This document shows, in pieces, positions 9,832 to 19,648 of a stretch of DNA of 64,000 bases. Each line of letters starts with the position of its first letter. Position 1 is the stretch's first letter. This stretch comes from Thiomicrorhabdus sp. (lineage in GTDB: Bacteria > Pseudomonadota > Gammaproteobacteria > Thiomicrospirales > Thiomicrospiraceae). Made by a program: the position numbers and the translations under genes. Below the pieces are notes generated by a model that did not search any database, was not told the DNA's origin, and saw only the letters and a program-made list of their open reading frames with translations. Where the stretch lies: assembly GCF_963662555.1 (NCBI RefSeq), contig NZ_OY759719.1:1756985-1820984 (forward strand). The letters are read 5' to 3'.

Positions 9832-10527
9832 TTATTCAGAAGTAGAAAGATGACCATCAAGCAACGTGACTTGACGATCCATTTTTGCGGCTAAGTTTCG
9901 ATCATGAGTCACTATCAATAAAGCCGTATTTAACTCAGTATTTAAGTCAACCAGTAAGTTAAAAACTTGCTCTGCTGAGAGATAGTCTAAATTACCTGTT
10001 GGTTCGTCGGCTAAGATACAAGATGGCTCTGTAATTAAGGCTCTTGCAATAGCAACTCTTTGGCGTTCACCACCCGATAACTCACTAGGCTTATGCAGTG
10101 CTCTGTGTGCTAAACCCACCTTTTCAAGCAGCTGTTTTGCTTTTTGCTCTGCTTCTCTAATAGGTGTTCGTCTAATTTGCAAAGGCATCATCACATTTTC
10201 AAGTGCTGTGAGTTCAGCAAATAAGTGATGGAATTGATAAACAAACCCCATATGCTTATTTCTCAGCTTACCTCTTCGTACATCAGATTGGGCCGAAAAG
10301 GCCTCACCTTTTAATAAAACTTGACCATTGCTAGGAGCATCCAGACCGGCTAACAAATGTAATAGAGTACTTTTACCAGAGCCCGATGCTCCAACAATTG
10401 CAACTTTTTCACCAGCTTTTAATTCAAAATCGATATCAGAAAAAACATTGGTTTCTAAATCACCATCTTTATAGGTTTTTGCCAGGCCTGTTGCTTGCAG
10501 AACCAAATCATTATTTTGATTATTCAT
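9832..10527 (-). CDS. lolD: Lipoprotein-releasing system ATPase LolD
   Basis: A 231-residue ABC ATPase that powers extraction of outer-membrane lipoproteins from the inner membrane by LolCDE. Walker A is GASGSGKST near residue 45. A conserved MGFVYQFHHLFAELTALENVMMPL block typical of the MacB/LolD group is present, and signature SGGERQRVAIARAL precedes ADEPTGNLD. Its start overlaps the end of the upstream permease gene by 8 bp, so translation is probably coupled. A shortened palindrome copy (CCAGGCCTG, 10492-10500) lies near its 5' end. Confidence 0.95.
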   Translation of the reverse strand: MNNQNNDLVLQATGLAKTYKDGDLETNVFSDIDFELKAGEKVAIVGASGSGKSTLLHLLAGLDAPSNGQVLLKGEAFSAQSDVRRGKLRNKHMGFVYQFHHLFAELTALENVMMPLQIRRTPIREAEQKAKQLLEKVGLAHRALHKPSELSGGERQRVAIARALITEPSCILADEPTGNLDYLSAEQVFNLLVDLNTELNTALLIVTHDRNLAAKMDRQVTLLDGHLSTSE

Positions 10528-11770
10528 AACGTAAAGCCTCCGCAGGGTTCACTTTTGAAGCCTTTCTTGCCGGATAAAGAGTAGCCAATAGCGTCAATAA
10601 AAATGCCAAACCTGTTATATACCAAACATCAGACCATTCCAATTTAGAAGGTACGGTGCTGATGTAGTAAACATCGGGCGGGAAAAATTTAAATCCAAGC
10701 AAGTTTTCTATAAATGGAACAATCACGTCTATATTTAAGGCTAAACTCAAACCACCTATTAAACCTAGAATCACTCCTAAAGATCCAATAATAAGCCCTT
10801 GAACAATAAAAATAATCTGAATACTCATTGGAGTTGCACCAATGGTTCTAAGCACCGCTATATCACTTTGTTTGTCAGTAACAACCATAACCATGGTAGA
10901 AACAATATTAAATGCTGCCACCATAATAATCAGAGTTAAAACGATAAACATCATACGTTTTTCCATCTCTATCGCTTTAAAGAAGTTGGAGTGTTGCTGT
11001 CTCCAATCGCGCATATACATGACCTTATCAACCACTTTAGATAACTCTGCTTTGACTTCACCAACATTAAACATATCATCAAGTTTAAGCTGTAAACCAC
11101 TGACTGAATCACCATATTTAAAAACTTTCTGAGCATCTTGAATATTGATTATCGCTAATCCACTATCGTATTCGTGCATACCAGCTTCAAATAAGCCAAC
11201 CACGGTAAAGCGTTTAATTCTTGGCACAATCCCAACGGGTGAAACACTGCCTTGTGGAGCGATTAAAGTGACTTTATCGCCTAATGAAACTCCCAAGCTT
11301 GTAGCCAGTTCTGATCCTAAAATAATATTGTATTTTTTGGGCTGAAGACTATTTAAAGAGCCAAAAACCATTTTAGATTCTATATCAGCAACCTGCCCTT
11401 CAAACTCAGGCAAGATACCTCTAACAGCTACACCATTTACCTTATTACCAATGGTGAGCATGCCTTGTTCCATAATATTGGGTGCCGCACCTTCAACATG
11501 AGGTTGATTGATTACTTTGTTGTAAAGATTTTCCCAGTTAGTTAAACGATCATTTTTTTCATTGATTGTCATATGGGCTGTCATGCCCAAAATACGGTCA
11601 CGTAACTCATCTTGAAAACCATTCATGATAGATAAGACAGTAATTAATGCTGTCACTCCTAGAGCTATTCCCAACATGGATGAAAAAGAAATAAAAGAGA
11701 TAAAACCGTTTCTGCGTTTTGCTCGGGTATATTTCAATCCCAGCAGGAGTTCGTATGGTAGTTTAAACAT
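10520..11770 (-). CDS. lolC: Lipoprotein-releasing system transmembrane protein LolC/E
   Basis: A 416-residue permease of the FtsX/MacB fold: one N-terminal membrane helix (about 25-50), a periplasmic domain (about 50-270), then three C-terminal helices. The N-terminal LPYELLLGLKYTRAKRRNGFISFISFSSMLGIALGV pattern is diagnostic of LolC/LolE. Only one such gene is present, so it probably forms a homodimer with LolD (LolF-like arrangement) unless a paralogue lies elsewhere. It starts 8 bp after the upstream TRIC-type gene. Confidence 0.93.
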   Translation of the reverse strand: MFKLPYELLLGLKYTRAKRRNGFISFISFSSMLGIALGVTALITVLSIMNGFQDELRDRILGMTAHMTINEKNDRLTNWENLYNKVINQPHVEGAAPNIMEQGMLTIGNKVNGVAVRGILPEFEGQVADIESKMVFGSLNSLQPKKYNIILGSELATSLGVSLGDKVTLIAPQGSVSPVGIVPRIKRFTVVGLFEAGMHEYDSGLAIINIQDAQKVFKYGDSVSGLQLKLDDMFNVGEVKAELSKVVDKVMYMRDWRQQHSNFFKAIEMEKRMMFIVLTLIIMVAAFNIVSTMVMVVTDKQSDIAVLRTIGATPMSIQIIFIVQGLIIGSLGVILGLIGGLSLALNIDVIVPFIENLLGFKFFPPDVYYISTVPSKLEWSDVWYITGLAFLLTLLATLYPARKASKVNPAEALRYE

Positions 11771-11778
11771 AGTGTATT

Positions 11779-12477
11779 TTACTCGTTCTCTTTATTCTTA
11801 TAGTTTTCATGAGTAGGTGATTTTAAATCATCTTGTTTAATAAAGGACATGACTTCTTTAGGTTTATAAGAGATAAAAACAGGCAATTCTATATTGTAGA
11901 TAATTGCCCAAACTCTCATAGACAGCGTAATTAAAATAGAAATAATGACCGCTGTATCGGTATCCATCGAAAAATGGACCATTAATAAAAATATACTCGC
12001 TCCTGCAAAAGAGGCAGTTGCATAAATTTCTTTACGAAATACAAGTGGCACTTCGCCAACCAATACATCACGAATAACACCACCAACTACCCCGGTCATG
12101 ATACCTGTCATTATAGCTATAGGATCAGAAAAACCTAAAGCCATCGCTTTTTGAGTACCTATAACGGTAAAAACAGCTAAACCTAATGCATCTAAAAACA
12201 ATAATAATTTAATAGGTAAACGACGAAATCTTGCCAAAAAAAACAGTGACATGGCGGAAACAACCACAACATAAATATAGATATCATGCTGCGTCCAAAA
12301 AACGGGGACATCAATAATTAAATCACGCAGAGTTCCACCGCCAATTGCGGTAACCATGGCAATTACAATAGCTCCAAAAAGGTCTAACTGCTTACGACGA
12401 GCAGCTAATAGCCCAGTAATAGCAAATACTGCGGTACCTAAAAGGTCAAGATAATATAGAGTGAGTGCGAGTGTCAT
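11779..12477 (-). CDS. Trimeric intracellular cation (TRIC) channel family protein
   Basis: A 232-residue membrane protein with seven predicted helices arranged as two repeats of three helices plus one. The glycine-rich segments AIGGGTLRDLI and GVVGGVIRDVLVGEVPLVF are the repeated signature of the UPF0126/YadS/TRIC family, whose prokaryotic members conduct potassium. It begins an operon-like run with lolC and lolD, which may be a matter of shared promoter only. The last 30 residues are hydrophilic and probably cytoplasmic. Confidence 0.85.
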   Translation of the reverse strand: MTLALTLYYLDLLGTAVFAITGLLAARRKQLDLFGAIVIAMVTAIGGGTLRDLIIDVPVFWTQHDIYIYVVVVSAMSLFFLARFRRLPIKLLLFLDALGLAVFTVIGTQKAMALGFSDPIAIMTGIMTGVVGGVIRDVLVGEVPLVFRKEIYATASFAGASIFLLMVHFSMDTDTAVIISILITLSMRVWAIIYNIELPVFISYKPKEVMSFIKQDDLKSPTHENYKNKENE

Positions 12478-12501
12478 AGGTCGCCCATTATAAACGAGGG
12501 C

Positions 12502-12537
12502 AAAAAAAAACGCCCTCTTAATTGAGGGCGTTTTTTC
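12502..12537. terminator. Terminator after sulfide:quinone oxidoreductase
   Basis: Perfect stem ACGCCCTC / GAGGGCGT with a TTAATT-type loop, flanked by A8 on the left and T6 on the right, so it works in both directions. It ends the minus-strand oxidoreductase transcript. Confidence 0.9.
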
Positions 12538-12554
12538 TTATGAAGAAATAAGAA

Positions 12555-13871
12555 TTATTTGTCAGATTTTAGACGATTAATCCCTAGCATTTTCATAATG
12601 TACTTCTGATAGATTGGTTCAGAGTTACCAGACTTCATATTACGAATGAAGTACTTTTCAAAGGCAATTTTAGCTAAGTGAACCCACTTACCTTTTTTAG
12701 CCCATGTTAAGTTACGTGGTGGAATCTGTGGTAAAGCAACAAACGCTGCACCAGAATCACCCATATCAGCAAGACATACAGTATTCCAAGTTGGCTCTTC
12801 TACTGGATCTTTACCTTCTAGGTTTGCTTCAATGTTATGGCAAATTGCCGTAACCATTGATTCAATCATTAAACCAGTTTTTGGTGTACCACAAGGCACA
12901 GGACACTTAGCGTCAACTGGAGGAATAGCAATACCTACACCTAATGAATAAATATTATGGTATGTAGGGTTACGGCTATATTTATCAACCTTAACGAAAC
13001 CACGTGGGTTTACTAAAGGTCCACCCATTTTTTCTGGATCTGCATCCACTAGCTCTTGTAAGAATCTAGAACCTTTAAATGCTGGAAGCATCATAGAATA
13101 TTTAAACGGTAATTCGTGTTTGTTAATCACTTCACCTTGGTTGTTATGCTCATCAACATACATAATACCATCAGCAATTTTGGTTGTTTTAGCGTTACAA
13201 ATCCAGTTGATATGACGGTTACGCATTTCTGATTCCATCAGACCTTTAGAATCACCAACACCACCTAAACCTAAGTGACCAATGTAAGGTTCTGCAGTTA
13301 CAAACGTCATAGGAACTTGGCTACGAATTTTACGCTTACGTAAATCTGTTTCCATAATCATGGCAAATTCATAGGCTGGACCAAAACATGAAGCACCTTG
13401 AACTGCACCAATAATGATTGGGCCAGGATCTTTACAAAACTCTTCCCACTGCTCATAAGCTTCAACAGCGTGAGGCGTTGTACAAACAGAAACCGTGTTA
13501 CCACCGTGGCTCTTAGGACCAAAACCTTCAACTTCTTCAAATGCAAGAGCAGGACCAGTAGCAAGGATTAAGTAGTCATAATCCATTACTGTGCCATCGT
13601 CTAGAGTGATATTATTATTTTCAGCATCTAAACCAACGCAAGTTTGGTGATAAAACTCAATACCTTTACGTGTTAAATATGGTTCTAGCTTAAAAGAGAT
13701 ATCTTCAGGCTTTCTCCACCCCACAGCTACCCATGGATTAGAAGGTACAAAGTTAAACTCTTCAATCGCACTAACGACTTTTACCGTGTGACCTTTATCT
13801 AAGTGCTTACGAATGTCGTAAGACATTGGTAAACCACCAGTACTGGAACCAACTACAACAACTGTTGCCAT
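12555..13871 (-). CDS. sqr: Sulfide:quinone oxidoreductase (SQR)
   Basis: A 438-residue FAD enzyme of the sulfide:quinone oxidoreductase / flavocytochrome c dehydrogenase superfamily, which oxidises sulfide and passes electrons to quinone at the cytoplasmic membrane. The N-terminal dinucleotide motif is VVVGSSTGGLP. Redox cysteines are seen in VQGASCFGPAYEF and in AKCPVPCGTPKTG, plus a possible third in VCTTPHAVEA. The C-terminal 70 residues are rich in aromatic and basic residues and may be the amphipathic membrane anchor. The ATG at 13871 follows GAGG; an ATG 15 bp earlier lacks a ribosome-binding site. It is monocistronic. The exact SQR type needs a phylogeny. Confidence 0.9.
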   Translation of the reverse strand: MATVVVVGSSTGGLPMSYDIRKHLDKGHTVKVVSAIEEFNFVPSNPWVAVGWRKPEDISFKLEPYLTRKGIEFYHQTCVGLDAENNNITLDDGTVMDYDYLILATGPALAFEEVEGFGPKSHGGNTVSVCTTPHAVEAYEQWEEFCKDPGPIIIGAVQGASCFGPAYEFAMIMETDLRKRKIRSQVPMTFVTAEPYIGHLGLGGVGDSKGLMESEMRNRHINWICNAKTTKIADGIMYVDEHNNQGEVINKHELPFKYSMMLPAFKGSRFLQELVDADPEKMGGPLVNPRGFVKVDKYSRNPTYHNIYSLGVGIAIPPVDAKCPVPCGTPKTGLMIESMVTAICHNIEANLEGKDPVEEPTWNTVCLADMGDSGAAFVALPQIPPRNLTWAKKGKWVHLAKIAFEKYFIRNMKSGNSEPIYQKYIMKMLGINRLKSDK

Positions 13872-14095
13872 GTTCTTGCCTCGCATATGTTTTATTAGTT
13901 AAATTTAAACCATTTTTTGATTAAAAGGCTCTTCAATTGCCAACTCAAATCTTGATTTTAGAGGCAATATTGAACCAATTAAGTTATAAAAGAAAATAAA
14001 ATTTATCAATGGCAAATCAATGTAATTAATAAGATGATAAAAAATCCAATGTTTAACATAGACTTATCGTTAAATATTTTTTACTTAACCCTTAC

Positions 14096-15310
14096 TTATT
14101 TTTTATTATTAGACATTAATAACGCAGGCAAAACGGTCAAAATCAAAAAAGTTGCTAGAACAAGCGAAACTATTGTTAATAAACTTGCTTGAAAAACAGT
14201 GTCATTTTGACTAAACAATAAAGTTACCAGGCCTGCAAAAAGAACCCAAGAAGTTATCCAAATTGGACGCCCTACACTCGCCATAGCAAAAGTGACTGCT
14301 GACTGGGAATCTAAAAACATATATTGTTGTGCTCTTACGTATCTTGAAAAGAAATGAATACCATCATCGACAATCAAGCCAAGAGGAACCATCCACAGCA
14401 ATAAAGCCCAACTACTTTCACCTGTTATTAAAATAAACAGAGAGACGGCTGCCAATAAAGCAAAAAAGTTGACCAAGACATTTATAAAAGCCAATTTAAG
14501 ACTTTTCCAAAATAGCCAAAACAAACCAACAAAGACCCATAGAAGCCAGAAAATTTGATCGATTTCTTTTAAAATTTGCCAGTTAGACCAAATTAAACCT
14601 AATCCAACAACAACCCCAAAAACAATAATAAGCGATCTTATCTTTTGATTTTTTTGTAGCCACGTAGCAATGAAAGTTAAACCGTGTCTATCTGCCGGAT
14701 TACCTACCCTAAATTCAAGTAACCAGTTAATAAGTATCATAGGCAACCAACTTAACGTCATTAGGTAACTTAACGTCACGCCAATCACAACCAACCAAGC
14801 TAGTGCTAAATAGCTATTATCAAACCAAGCAGCAAAAACAAAACCTAGTGCAGTGGTTAAATTCGAAAGGAAGATAGGAGTAGAGTTTAATTTTAACGCT
14901 TCTGCAACAGCATCATACTGAAACAACCCTCTTGCCATTTCTCTAAGCAAGGTGCTTAAAATATGCACCAAATTACTGCTTAGTAAAGTCATTAAAACCA
15001 CTAAACCTAAAATAGATTCAGGCGTTAATTGGTAACCTGTCCAACCTAATGCCCCAAAAGTCATTAATACTATGTAAAAACTTAAACCAACCTGCAATAA
15101 ACCTACTTTTACTGATTCAAGTAAATACCCTACTACCAAGCCCATAACAAAAAGACTTGTAAACAGTAACAATAAGTCATTTTTTATTGGCGTAAAGTCT
15201 AAAAAAGCAATACCAGATAAAATAAAAAGGCTTAACACGCCCCATAAAAACAAAAGCTTTGTTTTGTTATGAGCCATTATTTGTACCCAAGAAAAAGCCC
15301 AATTTCCCAC
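14096..15310 (-). CDS. RND/MMPL-like permease lacking both periplasmic loops
   Basis: A 404-residue, almost wholly hydrophobic protein with about 12 predicted membrane helices. Two half-repeats carry RND/MMPL (sterol-sensing-like) signatures. The first has NLVHILSTLLREMARG followed by TPIFLSNLTTALGF; the second has LIVDDGIHFFSRYVRA followed by RPIWITSWVLFAGLV. Ordinary RND proteins have about 300-residue periplasmic loops after helices 1 and 7; here helix 1 runs directly into helix 2 and the middle linker is about 25 residues. The start is a GTG with GAGG 8 bp upstream; an ATG at 15277 is possible. Substrate unknown. A shortened palindrome copy is at 14225-14235. Confidence 0.75.
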   Translation of the reverse strand: MGNWAFSWVQIMAHNKTKLLFLWGVLSLFILSGIAFLDFTPIKNDLLLLFTSLFVMGLVVGYLLESVKVGLLQVGLSFYIVLMTFGALGWTGYQLTPESILGLVVLMTLLSSNLVHILSTLLREMARGLFQYDAVAEALKLNSTPIFLSNLTTALGFVFAAWFDNSYLALAWLVVIGVTLSYLMTLSWLPMILINWLLEFRVGNPADRHGLTFIATWLQKNQKIRSLIIVFGVVVGLGLIWSNWQILKEIDQIFWLLWVFVGLFWLFWKSLKLAFINVLVNFFALLAAVSLFILITGESSWALLLWMVPLGLIVDDGIHFFSRYVRAQQYMFLDSQSAVTFAMASVGRPIWITSWVLFAGLVTLLFSQNDTVFQASLLTIVSLVLATFLILTVLPALLMSNNKK

Positions 15311-15404
15311 TATAAACCTCGCAATAACGTAAATTTCATCTGTATTAAAATATCAGTAGTTTAAAATATTGGACTTAAAAATTGATAAAGAATCTCTCAA
15401 ACGC

Positions 15405-18400
15405 ATGAAAAAACTCGCATCCTTACTCCAAACAAACCAAATTACCAGTAAAGGAAACCGTTCTTACTGGGCACCTCTAAACCCTTCAGAGAGTGCATTA
15501 GCGATTGCCAATCATGCCAAAAACCTACCTGGTTTAGTGGTTGTGTTAACTGAAACATCTCAAATGGCAAACCAACTTCAAGAGACTTTAGCCTTTTTTA
15601 TTGAAGATAACACTGAAATTTTGACCTTCCCTGAGTGGGAAACCTTGCCTTATGATCAATTTTCACCGCATCAAGATATCGTATCAGAACGTTTAAAAAC
15701 CCTTTACAGGCTGCCCAATACGAAGCAAGGCATTTTGATTGTGCCTATTGCAACAGTCATGCAAAAAGTGGTACCGCATAACTACATTCAGCAATTTACG
15801 TTTTTATTAAAAACTGGAGATACTCTTGATGTTGAATCTTTCAGTCAACAACTTGAATCTGCTAGCTATCAACGAGTAGGACAAGTTTATGAACATGGCG
15901 AATTTGCCGTACGTGGTGCGATTATTGACCTGTTTCCAATGGGCAGTAAAACCCCATTTAGAATTGATCTGTTTGATGATGAAGTAGAGACCATTCGTAG
16001 CTTTGATCCAGAAACGCAACGCTCTATTGAACAAATTGAAAATATTGAATTACTTCCTGCCAAAGAATTTAACTTTACCAAACAAGGGATTGATTTATTT
16101 AGAAATAACTTTAAAGAATATTTTGGTAATGATTCGCGTGAATCGCAAATTTATAAAAGTGTTTCGCAGGCTCAGATGGTTGGTGGGCTAGAATATTATC
16201 TGCCGCTTTTTCATGAGTCTTTAGCCAGTTTATTTGATTATTTACCAAAAAATAGTTTGTTTTTTGACTTTGGCAATTTAAATGAAAGACTTGACCAAAT
16301 TCTTATGGATTACAGTGAGCGTTATGAAATTGGCCAACATAACCCTGACTTTCCACTGTTAAAACCTACTGAAATTCTATTAGAACCTAATACCTTTTTA
16401 ACTCAATTAAAGCCATATCATAGAATTACATTTGAGCCTGTTTGCTCTAAAAAAACCACAACCACATTTAATACCTTAAGCTTGCCTGACTTAAGTGTGC
16501 AAGCCCAAAGTGAGTACCCTCTTGCCAAACTTATTGCGTTCTTAGACCGTTATAAAAAGAAAGTCATCTACAGTGCAGAAACCACAGGACGTAGAGAAAC
16601 CCTATTAACACTGCTAGCCAAATACCAGCAACGCCCAGAAATTGTTGATGATTGGACTCATGCATTGCATTCAACAAGTCAATTTTGCATTGTGGTTAGC
16701 CCGCTTGAAACCTCAATTCATACCGAAGAGTTTAGCGTTATTTCAGAAACCCAAATTTTTGGGCAAACGGTTGTTCAAAAACGTCGACGTAAACGTAAAC
16801 ATAATGATTTTGACACCTCCGTAAGTAACCTGATTGAACTCGATTTAGGCAACCCTATTGTACATATAGACCATGGTGTAGGCCGTTACTTAGGGCTTGA
16901 GACTTTAGAAATACAAGGCGATAAAAAAGAATTTTTAATGATTGAATATGCGGGTGATGCCAAACTTTATGTGCCTGTTTCTTCTCTACATTTAATTAGT
17001 CGTTATACCGGTGCAACGCCAGAAACGGCCCCTCTCCATAAGCTAGGTAGCGATAAATGGGATAAAGCGAAACGTAAAGCCGCTGAAAAAGTACGGGATG
17101 TGGCCGCAGAACTATTAGATGTTTACGCACAAAGAGCTGCCAGGCCTGGTTACGCCTTTCAAACGCCAGAAGATGCCTATCAACGTTTTGCCTCTAGCTT
17201 TCCATTTGAAGAAACGCCAGACCAACAACAAGCCATTGAAGCCGTTATGGAAGATATGCACTCTCCACTCCCGATGGATCGTTTAGTATGTGGTGATGTA
17301 GGTTTTGGAAAAACCGAGGTAGCTATGCGTGCTGCCTTTGTTGCTGCTTATGACGGTAAACAAGTTGCCATGTTAGTGCCAACCACTCTTCTAGCTCATC
17401 AACATCTTGAAAACTTTAGAACGCGTTTTTCAGATTGGCCAGTTCGCATTGAAGTATTGTCACGTTTTCAAACGGCAAAACAGCAAAAGCAAACTCTAGA
17501 AGACCTTAAAGAAGGTAAAGTCGATATTATTATCGGTACCCACAAACTGATTCAAAAAAACGTAGATTACCAGCACCTAGGTTTAATTATTATTGATGAA
17601 GAGCATCGTTTTGGTGTTCGCCAAAAAGAACAACTTAAAAAGATGCGTACTGAAGTTGATGTTTTAACCATGACAGCAACGCCTATTCCTCGTACTTTAA
17701 ATATGGCAATGAACGATTTACGTGATTTATCTATTATTGCTACCGCTCCAGCCAAACGACTAGCCGTACAAACGTTTGTACAAGAGTGGAATGATGATGT
17801 AGTAAGAGAGGCCTCATTACGTGAGATAAGACGTGGTGGTCAAGTATATATTCTATACAACCAAGTTGATCGCATAGAACAGATGGTAGAGCATATAGAA
17901 TCTTTAATTCCAGAGGCTAAAGTCACCTTTGCACATGGTCAAATGCATGAACGTGAGCTCGAATCGGTAATGGAAAACTTCTACCACCGCCGTTATAACA
18001 TTTTAGTTTGTACTACCATTATCGAAACTGGTATCGATATCCCTACTGCAAATACCATCTTAATACATAGAGCAGATAAATTTGGCTTAGCCCAATTGCA
18101 CCAATTAAGAGGAAGAGTTGGCCGTTCTCATCATAAAGCCTATGCCTATATGTTTACCGCGGGTAAAGCCATGCTTACTAAAGATGCTGAAAAACGTTTA
18201 ACTGCGATTGCTAAACACGATACGCTTGGAGCTGGTTTTATGCTGGCTAGTCACGATTTAGAAATTCGTGGTGCAGGTGAACTCTTAGGAGACGGTCAAT
18301 CAGGACAAATTCAGGAGATAGGTTTTGGTCTTTATAGCGAACTATTAGAACGAGCGGTCAAATCCCTTAAATCTGGCAAACAGCCAGAGCTCAATACTTC

Positions 18401-18851
18401 TTTACATAGTGGAAGCGAGGTTGATTTAGGTGTAACAGCATTAATACCAGAAGATTATTTACCTGACGTACATACTCGGCTAGTATTTTATAAACGTATT
18501 GCTAGTGCAGAAACTAAATCAGACTTACGAGAATTAGAAGTTGAGATGATTGATCGTTTTGGCCTCTTACCGGACTCTGTAAAACAGTTATTTGAAGTAA
18601 CTAAAATTAAATTATTGATTGAACCCATTGGCATCACAAAATTAGATGCGAGTGAGTCTATGATTCGTATTCAACTTAATAACGAACCCAATATTGATCC
18701 TGTAAAACTGATTAAGTTAATTCAATCACAACCTAAGCAATTTCAACTAAAAGGGCAAACTGAGTTCTCCTTTTTAGATACAATGCCTAATATTGAACAA
18801 AGAGTATCAGCTATTGAGCTTATTGTTAAAAGTATAAGTTTAGATAATTAA
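15405..18851 (+). CDS. mfd: Transcription-repair coupling factor Mfd
   Basis: A DNA translocase of 1148 residues from this ATG, the same length as E. coli Mfd. It removes stalled RNA polymerase and recruits UvrA. A UvrB-like N-terminal region (FPEWETLPYDQFSPHQD) is followed by the CarD-like RNA polymerase interaction domain (IVHIDHGVGRYLG). The helicase motor has Walker A CGDVGFGKTE, box DEEH and TATPIPRTL, then the RRGGQVYILYNQVD and QLRGRVGRSHHKAYAY motifs. A TTG 36 bp upstream would extend it by 12 residues; neither start has a strong ribosome-binding site. A palindrome core (CCAGGCCTGGT, 17140-17150) encodes A-R-P-G. Confidence 0.95.
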   Translation: MKKLASLLQTNQITSKGNRSYWAPLNPSESALAIANHAKNLPGLVVVLTETSQMANQLQETLAFFIEDNTEILTFPEWETLPYDQFSPHQDIVSERLKTLYRLPNTKQGILIVPIATVMQKVVPHNYIQQFTFLLKTGDTLDVESFSQQLESASYQRVGQVYEHGEFAVRGAIIDLFPMGSKTPFRIDLFDDEVETIRSFDPETQRSIEQIENIELLPAKEFNFTKQGIDLFRNNFKEYFGNDSRESQIYKSVSQAQMVGGLEYYLPLFHESLASLFDYLPKNSLFFDFGNLNERLDQILMDYSERYEIGQHNPDFPLLKPTEILLEPNTFLTQLKPYHRITFEPVCSKKTTTTFNTLSLPDLSVQAQSEYPLAKLIAFLDRYKKKVIYSAETTGRRETLLTLLAKYQQRPEIVDDWTHALHSTSQFCIVVSPLETSIHTEEFSVISETQIFGQTVVQKRRRKRKHNDFDTSVSNLIELDLGNPIVHIDHGVGRYLGLETLEIQGDKKEFLMIEYAGDAKLYVPVSSLHLISRYTGATPETAPLHKLGSDKWDKAKRKAAEKVRDVAAELLDVYAQRAARPGYAFQTPEDAYQRFASSFPFEETPDQQQAIEAVMEDMHSPLPMDRLVCGDVGFGKTEVAMRAAFVAAYDGKQVAMLVPTTLLAHQHLENFRTRFSDWPVRIEVLSRFQTAKQQKQTLEDLKEGKVDIIIGTHKLIQKNVDYQHLGLIIIDEEHRFGVRQKEQLKKMRTEVDVLTMTATPIPRTLNMAMNDLRDLSIIATAPAKRLAVQTFVQEWNDDVVREASLREIRRGGQVYILYNQVDRIEQMVEHIESLIPEAKVTFAHGQMHERELESVMENFYHRRYNILVCTTIIETGIDIPTANTILIHRADKFGLAQLHQLRGRVGRSHHKAYAYMFTAGKAMLTKDAEKRLTAIAKHDTLGAGFMLASHDLEIRGAGELLGDGQSGQIQEIGFGLYSELLERAVKSLKSGKQPELNTSLHSGSEVDLGVTALIPEDYLPDVHTRLVFYKRIASAETKSDLRELEVEMIDRFGLLPDSVKQLFEVTKIKLLIEPIGITKLDASESMIRIQLNNEPNIDPVKLIKLIQSQPKQFQLKGQTEFSFLDTMPNIEQRVSAIELIVKSISLDN

Positions 18852-18907
18852 TACCATAAAACAAATTAGAGTCACAAATCTTAATACCCAAAATTTAAGA
18901 GTAACAA

Positions 18908-19564
18908 ATGAAAAAACTGCACAAACTACATCAGTCATTTCTTATCAAAACTCAGCTTATTTTTCTTCTGACTTTTGCAGGCCTGGTAGCAACTAGCTCA
19001 CCCGCCCAAGCAAAAGAAGATACCTATTCCATTGAAGTCGTAGTATTTGAAAGCCTTGCATTAAAAGGTTGGACAGAAGAATATTGGCCAGAAGACATTG
19101 AGCACCCTAATATTGAAGGAAGCACCTCTGTTGATACACGTGGCACTAAGCCATTATGGATTAATAAAAGCAACCGCACTTTAGGTGGTGCTGTAGCCAA
19201 ACTTAACAAAAGAGGTTACAGCGTATTATTTCACCAAGCCTGGTCGCAAGTTACTTATGCCAATAAAAATGCTCCCACGGTATTAATTGAAAGTGATAAA
19301 TCTGGAACCAATATGGTGGGTACGGTAAGACTATACAAAACGCGTTATGCACACGTTGATATAGATTTAGAATTTGATAGACGTATTCCTAGCAAAATAT
19401 TAGACAGTTTTTTGCAAAATGAAAAACTCTTAAGTACCGAAAATCCACCAACTCGCTGGCATTTTCATTTAAAAGAATCACGTAAAATCAAGTCTGGCGA
19501 ACTACACTATATAGACCACCCTCTTTTTGGCGTTTTAGTTAAAATTCACAAAATAGATAATTAA
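18908..19564 (+). CDS. csiV: Peptidoglycan-binding protein CsiV (DUF2803)
   Basis: A 218-residue exported protein with an N-terminal signal segment (about residues 1-36, cleavage after AQA). The mature part begins with YSIEVVVFE, as in the CsiV/DUF2803 family of predicted periplasmic peptidoglycan-binding proteins, and carries the family's late block ELHYIDHPLFGVLVKI. Members are commonly encoded next to mfd, as here. In Vibrio CsiV supports the response to D-amino acids; the role in this organism is inferred from family only. A palindrome core at 18978-18988 falls inside the signal peptide coding sequence. Confidence 0.85.
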   Translation: MKKLHKLHQSFLIKTQLIFLLTFAGLVATSSPAQAKEDTYSIEVVVFESLALKGWTEEYWPEDIEHPNIEGSTSVDTRGTKPLWINKSNRTLGGAVAKLNKRGYSVLFHQAWSQVTYANKNAPTVLIESDKSGTNMVGTVRLYKTRYAHVDIDLEFDRRIPSKILDSFLQNEKLLSTENPPTRWHFHLKESRKIKSGELHYIDHPLFGVLVKIHKIDN

Positions 19565-19597
19565 GTTTTACTTTTCAGTCTTACTTTCCATCTAATA

Positions 19598-19625
19598 CAA
19601 AAAAACCGCTATTGCGGTTTTTTTA
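19598..19625. terminator. Bidirectional terminator csiV / minC
   Basis: Stem AAAAACCGC / GCGGTTTTT with a TATT loop, A-rich on the left and T7 on the right. It lies between two convergent genes. Confidence 0.85.
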
Positions 19626-19648
19626 GGTCAAAAATAAATCTTTATTTA

